Shown here: piece after piece, positions 26,984-36,372 of the stretch
Numbering within the stretch: position 1 is the stretch's first letter
How the letters are laid out: every line of letters begins with the position of its first letter
Position numbers and translations under genes: made by a program
From: Treponema sp. OMZ 787
Lineage (GTDB): Bacteria > Spirochaetota > Spirochaetia > Treponematales > Treponemataceae
Reading direction: 5' to 3'
Assembly: GCF_024181225.1 (NCBI RefSeq)
Contig: NZ_CP051198.1
Location: 1,736,001 to 1,800,000, forward strand
DNA: 64,000 nt
Notes under the pieces: model-generated
What the model saw: the letters and a program-made list of their open reading frames with translations, nothing else
What the model was told of the DNA's origin: nothing
The model's database searches: none

Positions 26984-28413
26984 TGAAAAAGATGTATATT
27001 GGCATATATGCCGCAATAGCCTTATTAGTTATATTAGTAACATTTTCATGGTTTGTGTATGGGATTATAAAGGATTCTGACGCAGGTGTAGAGGAAGCAA
27101 AATCTACATTCGCTTACTTTGCAAAACAGATTATAATCTCCTCTGAAAAGGAAGACTTTGCCAAAAGTGAATATAATCAAAAGTTGTATGCACTTGCAGA
27201 TGAGCTTGAAATTAAGGCCTTTGTTATTTCAAAACCGTCTAAAAGTATTATAATTTCTTGGCCAAAGGATTCCGGCTTAATAAACTTTGATGAAGGCGGT
27301 AATTTTATGGTAAAACCGGCTTCTTTATTTATAAAAAATCATAGCGGAAGAATTAATGTAAAGGCTATGAAAAGCTATGATACCGAGCTTGTACTGACAG
27401 CTTCTATTCCGACCTTAAAATCGACAGCAATCTATTTAAGAATCAGAAGTGCTTTTTTTATCATATTGACCGTAACAATTTTAACGGTAATTATAATTCT
27501 TTTTACAAGTCTTACAACTATTAAAGACCGAGTATATGCAGATGTAAACAAAAGAACATTTGAGGACGATTTTACCGAAGAGGAAGCGGCTGCAAACCAT
27601 GCTTCAGAACAAAAATATTACGCCGAACCAAAAGAAGAAGTTTATCCTCATAATTACAGTGAAGCAAAAACAGAAGATGAATCAGTTTTGAAACCTGTAA
27701 AAGAAACTAAAAATAAAAACGATGAGAAAATATACAGCCTTGAAGATCTTGATAATTTAAAAATTACACAGCAATTTCCTTATGAATCAGGGAAGGATAT
27801 AAGCGTTAAAGACGATAAAAACATCAAATACATCAGCTCCGATTCTGAGGAGTATAATAATATTAAGAATACGGCATCCTTCGATGCAGTAAATTCAGAA
27901 GCCATAGAAAAGGTAAGAGGCCTTTACTCCCCCATTACGGGAATAAGCTGGCAGGAATATTTACCGGAGTACTTGGAATCGGAATTAAGAAGAGCCGCAT
28001 CATCAGAACAGGACATAGCACTAGTGATTATGCAGCTTGACGATTTCAGCCTTGAAAGCATGATAGGAAAAAAGATTGCAGCCCTTTTAATTGACTTTAT
28101 AAAATTCAGGGATATGATTTTTGAATTCGACAGTAACGGATTTGCGGCGATTCTTCAAGATACAAATTTGGATGAAGCCATGAAAAAGGCCGAGGAAATA
28201 TACAAGGGAACCAAAAACATTTTAACCGAATACGATATATCTAAAGCAATTTCAATAGGTATTACAACCAGAACATCCCGTCTTATTTCTTCAGGCAGAA
28301 TGATAGAAGAAGCCCAGGCTGCAGTAACAAGAGCTATCAAGAATAATGAAGATCCTATAGTCGCCTTTAGGGTAAACCCTGAAAAATATAGGGAATTTAT
28401 CTCGGAAAATTAG
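26983..28413 (+). CDS. Membrane protein with degenerate GGDEF domain
   Basis: A 476-residue protein with membrane segments at about 5-27 and 155-178, a periplasmic sensor-like domain between, an acidic linker, and a C-terminal GGDEF-like domain at about 325-470. In that domain the active-site loop reads FEFDSNGFAAIL (near residue 383) instead of GGDEF, so cyclase activity is unlikely; the fold signs ALVIMQLDDFS and ISIGITTR are kept. It may bind c-di-GMP or act as a structural signal-transducer. It ends the five-gene operon, TAATG-coupled to the second DUF115 gene. Confidence 0.8.
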   Translation: MKKMYIGIYAAIALLVILVTFSWFVYGIIKDSDAGVEEAKSTFAYFAKQIIISSEKEDFAKSEYNQKLYALADELEIKAFVISKPSKSIIISWPKDSGLINFDEGGNFMVKPASLFIKNHSGRINVKAMKSYDTELVLTASIPTLKSTAIYLRIRSAFFIILTVTILTVIIILFTSLTTIKDRVYADVNKRTFEDDFTEEEAAANHASEQKYYAEPKEEVYPHNYSEAKTEDESVLKPVKETKNKNDEKIYSLEDLDNLKITQQFPYESGKDISVKDDKNIKYISSDSEEYNNIKNTASFDAVNSEAIEKVRGLYSPITGISWQEYLPEYLESELRRAASSEQDIALVIMQLDDFSLESMIGKKIAALLIDFIKFRDMIFEFDSNGFAAILQDTNLDEAMKKAEEIYKGTKNILTEYDISKAISIGITTRTSRLISSGRMIEEAQAAVTRAIKNNEDPIVAFRVNPEKYREFISEN

Positions 28414-28452
28414 CAAAGAGTTTTAGATCTATCTTTATTTTAAGGCAACAAA

Positions 28453-29046
28453 ATGAGTGTTTCACGATTGGAAAAACAGATGGGCTTCATTTTTGAGCTC
28501 GAAAAATTAAAAACCGTTTACAGACAAAACGGCATAATCGGAGGAGTAAGGCAGGAAAACAGCGCCGAGCATTCTTGGCATATTGCCGTTATGGCCCTTC
28601 TCCTCACGGAATACTGTAAGGAAAAGATCGACCTTTTTCACACTCTCAAGATGCTTTTAATTCACGACATAGTTGAAGTTTATGCAGGCGACACCTTTTT
28701 GTACGATACTCAAAAACGAGAAGAAGCTAAGACCGATGAAAGAATAGCTGCCGATAAAATTTTTTCTCTTTTGCCTGATGACCAAAAAGAAGACTTTATG
28801 AATACATGGCTGGAATTTGAAGAGCGTAAAACACCGGAAGCCCAATATGCGGCAGTCTTGGATAACCTACAGCCTCTTTTAAACCATTATTATACCAATA
28901 ACCGAAATATAATCAAAAAGAATTTAAAAAAATCCCAAATCATCGATAAAAAAGAGTTTATAAAAGACTTTTCTGAGGAACTTTGGACCTTTGCCCTTGA
29001 TATAATAGAAAAGGGAACAGCCTTGGGGCTTTATTTGGATATGTAA
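28453..29046 (+). CDS. HD-domain nucleotidase, YfbR/HDDC2 type
   Basis: A 197-residue cytosolic HD-domain hydrolase. The metal ligands are visible: H in ENSAEHSWHIAVMAL, HD in LLIHDIVEVYAGDT and D in VLDNLQPLLNH. This pattern belongs to the YfbR/HDDC2 group, which removes phosphate from deoxynucleoside 5'-monophosphates. A TAAGG site sits eight bases before the ATG. It lies 40 bases behind the five-gene operon and could be cotranscribed with it. Confidence 0.8.
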   Translation: MSVSRLEKQMGFIFELEKLKTVYRQNGIIGGVRQENSAEHSWHIAVMALLLTEYCKEKIDLFHTLKMLLIHDIVEVYAGDTFLYDTQKREEAKTDERIAADKIFSLLPDDQKEDFMNTWLEFEERKTPEAQYAAVLDNLQPLLNHYYTNNRNIIKKNLKKSQIIDKKEFIKDFSEELWTFALDIIEKGTALGLYLDM

Positions 29047-29084
29047 AAATGTCACAATTGCGAACACCTAACAAAAGAAATAAA

Positions 29085-29915
29085 CTAAAACCCCAGCTCT
29101 TTTAGTTCGTGTACATGTTCTACATAAATATCGGTAATATCCAGATTACCAATCGGAGAGCGGCGTAGGTCTACCACATCGGAATGAGAAACCCCTCTTC
29201 CTCCTTCATTTCCTATTACGCCCTTAAAAATACCCCATTTTGCGGATTCGACCGGGATAAGCCCGTCATTATTCCCATCGGTAAATTTAACTATCGGATA
29301 ACTCAGCAAAAATATAAGATCACTTACAGCATTTTTCATTTTTGCAGCATAACTGAAATACCGAACATTAGAATCGTCTTTATTTTTTGCATTAAACTTT
29401 TCCATATCTTCGGCACCTAACTCTTTTACAGTCTTTTTAAATTGAGGATTTTTATCGCCCCATAATTTAAAACATACATTAACAAAGGGATTAAAAGCAG
29501 ACATCAAAAAAGGTATACGGCAGGCAGCATCTATAGCCTTAATCCCATGATGAGGGCTTGCAAAGGTTGTCAGTGAAGCCGTATACTTTGCAGCTCCAAG
29601 GGTTGAAATAAGATACCTTGCCTCAATTCCGCCTTTTGAATGAGCTATAATATTCACCTTTTCAAGGTTTTCAGTTTTAACAATATAATCAAGCTTTTCC
29701 TTAATTTTTACGGCATTATCATGTATTGTTCCTATACGATCATGGTTACTGAAAAATACCTTAGCCCCGTGATTTTGCAGGCAATCGGTTATTCTGCCCC
29801 AATAAGAATAATATTTCGAATTATCCTTAAAACCTATACCGTGAATTAAAAAAAGAGGATAACGTGTCAGACACAAGCCGTCAACAGGCTCAAAATTAGT
29901 TTTAGTCATAGCCAT
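29085..29915 (-). CDS. Lipase-like alpha/beta hydrolase
   Basis: A 276-residue alpha/beta hydrolase of the lipase class. The N-terminal PLFLIHGIGF is the oxyanion-hole strand, the nucleophile elbow AHSKGG has the catalytic serine near residue 93, and the Asp and His near GNNDGLIPVESA and GVSHSDV complete a plausible triad. This arrangement resembles the EstA/LipA-like triacylglycerol lipases. No signal peptide is visible. No clear ribosome-binding site is seen, but a strong promoter lies 27 bases upstream. The substrate is unknown. Confidence 0.85.
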   Translation of the reverse strand: MAMTKTNFEPVDGLCLTRYPLFLIHGIGFKDNSKYYSYWGRITDCLQNHGAKVFFSNHDRIGTIHDNAVKIKEKLDYIVKTENLEKVNIIAHSKGGIEARYLISTLGAAKYTASLTTFASPHHGIKAIDAACRIPFLMSAFNPFVNVCFKLWGDKNPQFKKTVKELGAEDMEKFNAKNKDDSNVRYFSYAAKMKNAVSDLIFLLSYPIVKFTDGNNDGLIPVESAKWGIFKGVIGNEGGRGVSHSDVVDLRRSPIGNLDITDIYVEHVHELKELGF

Positions 29916-29941
29916 AATCTATTTATTTAATAGATGAAGTT

Positions 29942-29970
29942 ATACTATAATAAAAATATGTAACTGTCAA
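29942..29970 (-). promoter_or_regulatory. Promoter of the lipase-like gene
   Basis: On the minus strand, TTGACA (29970-29965), 17-base spacer, TAGTAT (29947-29942). Confidence 0.65.
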
Positions 29971-30070
29971 GTTAATAAAAATCTTTAAAAATGTCACATA
30001 AATGTAAGGTTTCTATGTTACAGTGTTAGCCGGAAAGAGAAATCCTTAGTACTTTTATTGTGAGGTTTTT

Positions 30071-30748
30071 ATGGAAATTATACGGATTGAACATGTGTCC
30101 AAGGCCTACGGTACGGGCGATACGCTGATAAAAGCCCTTGATGATGTAAGTCTTTCGGTTGACAGGGGCGAATTCGTTGCGATTACCGGTTCTTCCGGGA
30201 GCGGCAAAAGCACCCTCCTTCATATTTTGGGAGGAGTGGATTCGCCCGATTCGGGGAAGATTTTTATTCAAGGCGAAGATATTTCGAAGTACTCTGAAGA
30301 TGAACTTGCCCTTTTTAGGCGCAGGAAGGTGGGGCTTGTCTACCAATTTTACAACCTTATTCCGAACCTTTCTATCGAAAAAAACATAAGTTTACCGCTT
30401 GTGCTTGATAAGCAAAAGGTCGACAAGGATAAACTTATCAATCTTGCCGAAAAGCTCGGCATAAAAAATAAGCTAAGCAATTTTCCGCACGAACTTTCAG
30501 GCGGACAACAGCAGAGGGCGGCCATTGCGCGCAGCCTCATTTATTCTCCCGCCCTCCTTTTGGCGGACGAGCCTACGGGAAACCTTGACCGCAAAAACAC
30601 CGACGAGATTATGAGCCTCCTTCAATATGCAAATAAAACCTATAATCAAACCGTTTTAATGGTAACTCATGACGAGCGGCTCGCCCTTTCCGCTTCGAGG
30701 ATTGTGGAATTGTCGGACGGTAAAATTGTAAAGGACGAGGCTCTATGA
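30071..30748 (+). CDS. ABC transporter ATP-binding protein, MacB/LolD type
   Basis: A 225-residue ATPase that powers the permease encoded next. Walker A GSSGSGKST, Q-loop, the signature LSGGQQQR, Walker B LLADEPTGNLD and the H-loop MVTHD are all present. The DEPTGNLD form points to the MacB/LolD/FtsE class that works with FtsX-type permeases, often in efflux of peptides or antibiotics or in lipoprotein transport. It overlaps the permease gene by four bases. Base composition is visibly richer in GC than the neighbouring lipase gene. Confidence 0.93.
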   Translation: MEIIRIEHVSKAYGTGDTLIKALDDVSLSVDRGEFVAITGSSGSGKSTLLHILGGVDSPDSGKIFIQGEDISKYSEDELALFRRRKVGLVYQFYNLIPNLSIEKNISLPLVLDKQKVDKDKLINLAEKLGIKNKLSNFPHELSGGQQQRAAIARSLIYSPALLLADEPTGNLDRKNTDEIMSLLQYANKTYNQTVLMVTHDERLALSASRIVELSDGKIVKDEAL

Positions 30749-33366
30749 AAAAACTCTGCATAAAAAATTACGATGTGAAAAAAAACGGAGCCGTCCTCCT
30801 CGCCGTTACAATGACGGGCATATTTTTTTCGCTCTTTGTGAATATAGCTTATTCTTCATATTCAAGTAAGATTGCTTCTCTTAAAGAACGCTTCCCCTAC
30901 GATGCCGTTACCCGCAAATCCTATACGCAGGAGGTGCGGAGCCTCATCGCCGCTCACAAAAACGTCAAGGAAACCCGCATCATTCGGGACTTGATTTCGA
31001 TTCAATACAAGGGCGTTTTATGCACGCTTGAAGAAGCGGAAGGCAGTATGCTCACCCGTGATGCCTTGATTGAAGGGAAGTTCCCGAAAGACAACACGGA
31101 GCTTATAATCTCTACGGAATTTAAAGAAAGGTTCGGTCTTGGAATAGGCGATACAGTGAGCGTAACCGCGGGAAAGCGCATTGTGCGGTTAAAGGAAGGG
31201 GGAAAGGCAGCCGAAAGCGAAACTTCCGCCGAAACCGGCACCGAAGAAGGTTATGAGCGGATTGTGCCTGCGGGAGAATATCCTGCAAAAGGTGAAGCCT
31301 TCCGTCCTGAAGGAGAGCGCTCCTTTACCATTACCGGCATTTTTAAAAATAACAGGACTACCGTCGCGGCAAATCCGAATGTGAAGACTTCAGCCTTAGG
31401 CGATGCATTTGAGGACGGAAAAACCGCAAAAATAGCCCTTGTTTTTGCAAATAAATGGAAGGGCTATAAAACCGTAAAAGACCTCGCTTCTTTAATAGAG
31501 CCTGAAACAGAGGACTTCCGCAATGTCTTTTTTGTAAACGATCTTCTTCTTGCCGTTTACGGTGCCTTTGACCGAAAAGAAATTTCTATTGAGCAAATCC
31601 TTACGGTAACGCTTTTTCCTCTCTATCTTGCGGTGGGAACGGTTCTCGTCTTTGTGCTGATGCTTAAAAATATTTACGGCATTTGGGCATTCGATAAAAT
31701 ACGGACACTTGCAATGTATAAAAGTATCGGCTCCTCTCGTAAACAGCTCAAAAAACTCGTGGTAAAAGAAGCCTTAAAGCAAGCCCTGCCTGCGGCCCTT
31801 CTCAGCCTTATTCCGGGCAATATCCTTTCGTTTCTTATTATCGAATTTATAAAGGGGACAGAGAAAAACGCTCAACATCAAATTGTTTCGAGCTATAGTT
31901 TCAGTATAACGATGAATCTTATTGCAGGAGTCTTTGTCTGTATCTGTGTTGCGCTTTCGGCGAGCCTTCCCGCCCGTAAGCTTTCCCGCATGGACATTAT
32001 CGAAGCACTAAAAGGCGGCTTTGAGCTTAAAAAAGATAAACGGAAAAGGCAGGCAAAAAGCCTTGAAAAAGAATTGCGCAAAAACAACTTTACTCTTTTT
32101 AAGGCGAGCACCGCCCTTGTTACCTTTTCGCTTAGCCTCATCTTTTTTATTTTGCTTATGGAAACGGGACTTCATGTAGAGCGCAATTATTGGAAAACTG
32201 AGAGCGTCTATAATTTTTATCTTTTTTTGCGCACCCACAGAAAAGGAATCCCCGAGCCCTTTCAGCGCCTCCAAGAACAGCTTGATAAAAAAGATTATTT
32301 AATTTACACGCAAAAATATGCATTTATGTATCCCGAAACTTTTTTGTCGGACGAGTTTAAAAAAAAGGGATTTTATAAAAAGGCGGAGGGTAAACTTTTT
32401 AAAAGAGAAAACGGTAAGGCGGTTATCTCGGTGTTTTTTACCGGCCTTTTGCCTGATGATTTTAAAAAGTTAACGGGGCACAGCGATTACCGCGGAATTG
32501 TGGTGCTTAACTCTGTCCGCAAAAATTTTGAAGATGAGGTTTCCAAGGCTCAATACATTCCCTATTTTGACGAAAGCGTAAAAAGTCTTCCCATAACTCT
32601 GTACGGAATCGGGAGTACAGGCAGTGATATGGCGGAAAAAGAATTCGTTGTCGAAAAATACATTATGGAACTTCCCCAAGATTTTTTAGACGATAGAAAC
32701 GAAATTGCAAGCGGCTATGATGCGGTGGTCTTTATTCCGGCGGAAGAACTGGATCGGCTTTTGCATGAACATTTTACTCCGAAAAACGAATACGACTATA
32801 CGTTCACTCAATATTTTATGAATATCCGCACCGAAGAACATAAAAACACTCCGCTTGCCGATGAAAACTATTATAACAATCTTTTAAAAAATTACATACA
32901 GGAGGAAGAACGGTTCAGTGTTGAAGGTGAACAATTGCGCTCGGCCAATAAATCGGCATCCGATGTGCTTTCCCTTTTATTGTATTCGGTATGTGCCGTC
33001 TGCACTTTGATTACCCTTGCTACCGTGTACGCTGCCGTAAACATGTTTTTTGCCCGCCGCAAGCGCGAAATATTTTTGCTCAAATCGTGCGGCATTCGGG
33101 AAGCTGAACTAAAAGCCTTACTTATGCGCGACTATTTTTATTTTATGCTGCGCTCGGTGCTGTATGCCGTACCGCTTTGTACAGGCTTAACGCTTTGGTA
33201 CGGAACATTGAGCATTTCGTTTACGTTTAAACGCTTTTTAATCTATATGAACTATCCTGTGCTCGCAGCTCTTACAGCCCTCATCGCCTCCGCCGTCTAC
33301 CTCTTTTTCCGCCTTGGCGCAAAGCGTTTTCAAGGCATGAATATAGCGGAGGAAGTAAATAACTAG
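30745..33366 (+). CDS. ABC transporter permease with duplicated FtsX architecture
   Basis: An 873-residue membrane protein. Hydrophobic segments suggest one membrane helix near 12-32, a large extracytoplasmic domain to about 280, three helices at about 285-410, then the same layout again: one helix near 450-472, an extracytoplasmic domain, and three more at about 755-860. This is the doubled FtsX/MacB-PCD arrangement of exporters that act on peptides or lipoproteins. It overlaps its ATPase gene at the start and the convergent sensor kinase gene by four bases at the end. Substrate unknown. Confidence 0.85.
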   Translation: MKKLCIKNYDVKKNGAVLLAVTMTGIFFSLFVNIAYSSYSSKIASLKERFPYDAVTRKSYTQEVRSLIAAHKNVKETRIIRDLISIQYKGVLCTLEEAEGSMLTRDALIEGKFPKDNTELIISTEFKERFGLGIGDTVSVTAGKRIVRLKEGGKAAESETSAETGTEEGYERIVPAGEYPAKGEAFRPEGERSFTITGIFKNNRTTVAANPNVKTSALGDAFEDGKTAKIALVFANKWKGYKTVKDLASLIEPETEDFRNVFFVNDLLLAVYGAFDRKEISIEQILTVTLFPLYLAVGTVLVFVLMLKNIYGIWAFDKIRTLAMYKSIGSSRKQLKKLVVKEALKQALPAALLSLIPGNILSFLIIEFIKGTEKNAQHQIVSSYSFSITMNLIAGVFVCICVALSASLPARKLSRMDIIEALKGGFELKKDKRKRQAKSLEKELRKNNFTLFKASTALVTFSLSLIFFILLMETGLHVERNYWKTESVYNFYLFLRTHRKGIPEPFQRLQEQLDKKDYLIYTQKYAFMYPETFLSDEFKKKGFYKKAEGKLFKRENGKAVISVFFTGLLPDDFKKLTGHSDYRGIVVLNSVRKNFEDEVSKAQYIPYFDESVKSLPITLYGIGSTGSDMAEKEFVVEKYIMELPQDFLDDRNEIASGYDAVVFIPAEELDRLLHEHFTPKNEYDYTFTQYFMNIRTEEHKNTPLADENYYNNLLKNYIQEEERFSVEGEQLRSANKSASDVLSLLLYSVCAVCTLITLATVYAAVNMFFARRKREIFLLKSCGIREAELKALLMRDYFYFMLRSVLYAVPLCTGLTLWYGTLSISFTFKRFLIYMNYPVLAALTALIASAVYLFFRLGAKRFQGMNIAEEVNN

Positions 33367-34448
33367 CTTTTATAAAACGTAAATTTAAATACGGCACCGT
33401 TTTCGTTGTAAGCGCAAAGGGTGCCGTTGTTTTTTTCGGCAATGGATTTTGCGATGTTTAAACCTAAGCCGAAACCTTTGGAATCGGGAGTTTTATAAAA
33501 GCGGTTAAAGACGGAGCGCAAGGCTTCTTTTTGCATACCGCTCCCGTCATCTTTAAAGATAACTTCCGTGTAAAGGGGCGTTTCGTTAAAAAAGACGTTT
33601 ACAGTGTTTCCCTTTGAAAGATAGGAAGCTGCATTTTTAAAAATATTCATAAAGGCTTCGGTTATCCAATAATAGTCGGCACTTATAAGGATACCGGAAG
33701 ATTCAATATAAACGGCAATACCTTTTTGTTCAAAAAGATGTTCGCAAGCCTCATAAGCTTCAAAACAAGCTTCATAAACGGAAACAGGAGCTTTTTTCAT
33801 CGGCACGGTTCCGGATTCAAGGCTTGCCGAATGAAGCAGCCTTTCGGTAAGCTCATTTAAGCGGTGCAGCGGAGAATTATCTGCGGACGGGCTTGAGTTT
33901 TCCAAAGAAAGGAGCATTGCCGTAATGGGTGTTTTTATTTGATGGGCTATATCTTCAAGATTTTTTTGAAATCTAAGCTTTTCGGCTTGAGCATTTTCCC
34001 GTTCAAAAATGAGTTCGGTATACAGCTTGTAAAGCCTATCGTAAAGAATCCCCCCGTTTTTAGGAATCAGTTTTCCCTCTCCTTTTTCAAGGGAATCAAG
34101 GTAGGAGGCGATGTTGTCCGTTTCTTTTTTATTCTGCCGCTTGTAAAAAAAATATTCCAAAAGAAAGGCACTCAAAATCAAAACAAAGACGGCACAGAGC
34201 ATAAGATAAAAAAAGGAGTAGTCCTCCCTATACATGAGTTTTTCAAGGAGTTCCGTTTTTATGTCTTCCATCCGTATCCTCTCCGTCTTTATTTTTTGCA
34301 GGGCTTCAATTTTTTGTTCATCGGGAAGATACTGTAATACGGCGGAAAGAGAAGCCGTATATTTTGCCTGAAAGTTTTTGTAAGCAAAAAAACCGAGAGC
34401 CGTCAAAATGCAAAAATAAACGGCAAAGCGTATTTTTAAGCCTCGCAT
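33363..34448 (-). CDS. Sensor histidine kinase
   Basis: A 361-residue membrane kinase: helices at about 6-22 and 78-98 with a short extracytoplasmic loop between, then a dimerisation domain with the phospho-acceptor histidine in EDIAHQIKTPITAM, an N-box ITEAFMNIFKNAASY, and the G boxes FKDDGSGMQ and GFGLGLNIA. The small sensor loop is typical of kinases that rely on a nearby ABC transporter for sensing. It is two bases downstream of its response regulator and faces the ABC genes tail-to-tail. Confidence 0.92.
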   Translation of the reverse strand: MRGLKIRFAVYFCILTALGFFAYKNFQAKYTASLSAVLQYLPDEQKIEALQKIKTERIRMEDIKTELLEKLMYREDYSFFYLMLCAVFVLILSAFLLEYFFYKRQNKKETDNIASYLDSLEKGEGKLIPKNGGILYDRLYKLYTELIFERENAQAEKLRFQKNLEDIAHQIKTPITAMLLSLENSSPSADNSPLHRLNELTERLLHSASLESGTVPMKKAPVSVYEACFEAYEACEHLFEQKGIAVYIESSGILISADYYWITEAFMNIFKNAASYLSKGNTVNVFFNETPLYTEVIFKDDGSGMQKEALRSVFNRFYKTPDSKGFGLGLNIAKSIAEKNNGTLCAYNENGAVFKFTFYKS

Positions 34449-34449
34449 G

Positions 34450-35064
34450 TTAACCCTTCCACCTGTAGCCTATTCCTCTTACGGTTTCTATCTTTGAGCT
34501 GCCTATCTTGTTTTTAAGGCGGCTCATCGTAACGGTCAGCGTGTTATCTTCTACAAATGCCTCATCCTTATCCCAAATATGTTCCAAGATAAGGCTGCGC
34601 GTTAAAACCGTGCTCGAGTTATTTAAAAAAAGGCTCATTATTTGATATTCTTTTTTTGTCAATATAATTTCCTTTTTATCGATGAGTATTATAGGCTCTC
34701 CGTTTTTTATGTTCAAATAAATATCCTGACTATTGTTCCGGCGTAAAATCGCATGTATCCGCGCTTTAAGCACATTGAGGCTGAAAGGCTTTGTTACATA
34801 GTCGCAAGCTCCCTCTTCCAAGGCCCTGACAATCGTTTGCTCATCATCTTGAACCGAAATAACTATGCAAGCCGATTTTATTTTCGGGATAAGAGGTAAA
34901 GAAGATTCTCTGCCAAGGTTTAAATCTAGGAGTACAATATCGGAATCAAGATAGGGCAAAGCCTCTTTTATCGAGGCGGCTTCCGCAATATCGAAATCCG
35001 CCTTAAAAAAAGTTTTTATCTCTTTTCGTATCGCATCATCGTCTTCAATTATAAGGAGAGTCAT
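34450..35064 (-). CDS. OmpR-type response regulator
   Basis: A 204-residue regulator with a receiver domain (acidic pair EDDD near the start, phospho-acceptor in DIVLLDLNLG, Lys in VTKPF) and a C-terminal winged-helix DNA-binding domain ending in VRGIGYRWKG, typical of the OmpR/PhoB family. It is slightly shorter than the usual 220-230. It is six bases behind the 433-residue unknown gene and two bases ahead of the kinase gene, so the four are probably cotranscribed. The neighbouring ABC genes are the likely targets. Confidence 0.93.
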   Translation of the reverse strand: MTLLIIEDDDAIRKEIKTFFKADFDIAEAASIKEALPYLDSDIVLLDLNLGRESSLPLIPKIKSACIVISVQDDEQTIVRALEEGACDYVTKPFSLNVLKARIHAILRRNNSQDIYLNIKNGEPIILIDKKEIILTKKEYQIMSLFLNNSSTVLTRSLILEHIWDKDEAFVEDNTLTVTMSRLKNKIGSSKIETVRGIGYRWKG

Positions 35065-35070
35065 AAGTTT

Positions 35071-36372
35071 TTACTCTTTTTTAGCCTTTGATTTTTCTGC
35101 CAATTCGCGTATATTTTTATTTGCATCGTATTGTATTTCACGGTATATATTGGCATCGGCGACACCATGTTCCATCATTTTTTCGAGCACCCGTCCGCGG
35201 CATATTGAACACTTTGTTTTGTGGTAGAGCAAGCGTAGAATATACTTAAAAATATCGTGTTTTGCCAATTCTTCCGACTCCAAAACGGAGACAACAATAT
35301 CTTCAATATCGTACATATCGCAGGTATCAAGCAATCCAAGCAATTTCCATTCCCTATCTTCAGAATAAAATTGTACGCAAATTTTTAAAAAACCGGTTGC
35401 CGTGTTTTCATCGTAACGTTCAAGCAAAAAATCATATACATCGGGATTACGCATGAGAACGAGGGCTTCAACAAGGTTTGTACGGTATTTTCCGTCTTGA
35501 ATCGAGTCGAAAGAATCGAATAAGGCTTGAATCGGAACCTGTATACACCGATTTATTGTAAATAAACGGATAAGTCTTTTTTTAAAAGTTTCATCCGCTT
35601 TAATAAAACAGGCGGAAAGTTTTTTTATATCCTCATCACTTGCCTGCTTGTCTACCCATCTTATAATCCTGTAAAGTTCAGATCTTTCATTAAAATCAGG
35701 TTTTTGTAAGGTTAAAATAACTTCATCTGCCGTATAAGTTTGAACCTTTCTCGGCGAGTGTTCCCGTTTTGTTTGAGCTATGCTCAAATAACGGTCTATA
35801 GCAGGATCGTGTTCTTCTTGAAGCATTGCCGTTATTGTTTCAGTATCGTAACCCGTATAGTCTTGGACACATAGGTTGTAAAAATAATATCCTGCAAATT
35901 CTTCTATATCCTTATCTTCAATATGAGAGCCGAAATAGCGGGCAAGATATACGACAGCTTCATACTTATCAAGTTTTATAAGTTCATCTATACCGATTAT
36001 ATAAAAAGGTAGCTTTTTTTTTGCATAGTATTCGAACTTTTTATACAAGGCATTTTTTTCAAAGCGTCCGTCCTGTGCCAGCCTGACAGCAAAATTAAAT
36101 ACTTGCTCATCACCCCTATCATCCGAATCCATTTTATTAAAATATGCAATAACCCTGCTGTCAACCTTTTTTCTTTCAGGGTACAACTCCAATAAATCGT
36201 ATACATAATCGGAACGGCTTCCTTCAAAAGATGGACCGAAAGCTTTATTTTCGATAATATTTTGGTAAAAAATATCTTCTACAATTTCGGAGGGCTGAAT
36301 ACATTTATTTTGAAGCAAAATATACGGAACACCTGTTCCTTTTTCCAATTCCTGTTCAAAAACAGTTATCAT
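35071..36372 (-). CDS. Unknown helical protein upstream of the two-component system
   Basis: A 433-residue cytosolic protein, mostly helical and rich in Asp, Glu, Tyr and Leu, with repeat-like helix pairs (for example FNFAVRLAQDG, VVYLARYFGSH, LVEALVLMRNPDVYDFLLERY) that recall HEAT-type solenoids. No membrane segment and no catalytic motif were seen. Two cysteines (CSICRG) sit near residue 393. It overlaps the small basic protein gene before it by four bases (ATGA) and is followed by the response regulator, so the two unknown genes and the signalling pair look like one transcript. Function unknown. Confidence 0.7.
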   Translation of the reverse strand: MITVFEQELEKGTGVPYILLQNKCIQPSEIVEDIFYQNIIENKAFGPSFEGSRSDYVYDLLELYPERKKVDSRVIAYFNKMDSDDRGDEQVFNFAVRLAQDGRFEKNALYKKFEYYAKKKLPFYIIGIDELIKLDKYEAVVYLARYFGSHIEDKDIEEFAGYYFYNLCVQDYTGYDTETITAMLQEEHDPAIDRYLSIAQTKREHSPRKVQTYTADEVILTLQKPDFNERSELYRIIRWVDKQASDEDIKKLSACFIKADETFKKRLIRLFTINRCIQVPIQALFDSFDSIQDGKYRTNLVEALVLMRNPDVYDFLLERYDENTATGFLKICVQFYSEDREWKLLGLLDTCDMYDIEDIVVSVLESEELAKHDIFKYILRLLYHKTKCSICRGRVLEKMMEHGVADANIYREIQYDANKNIRELAEKSKAKKE

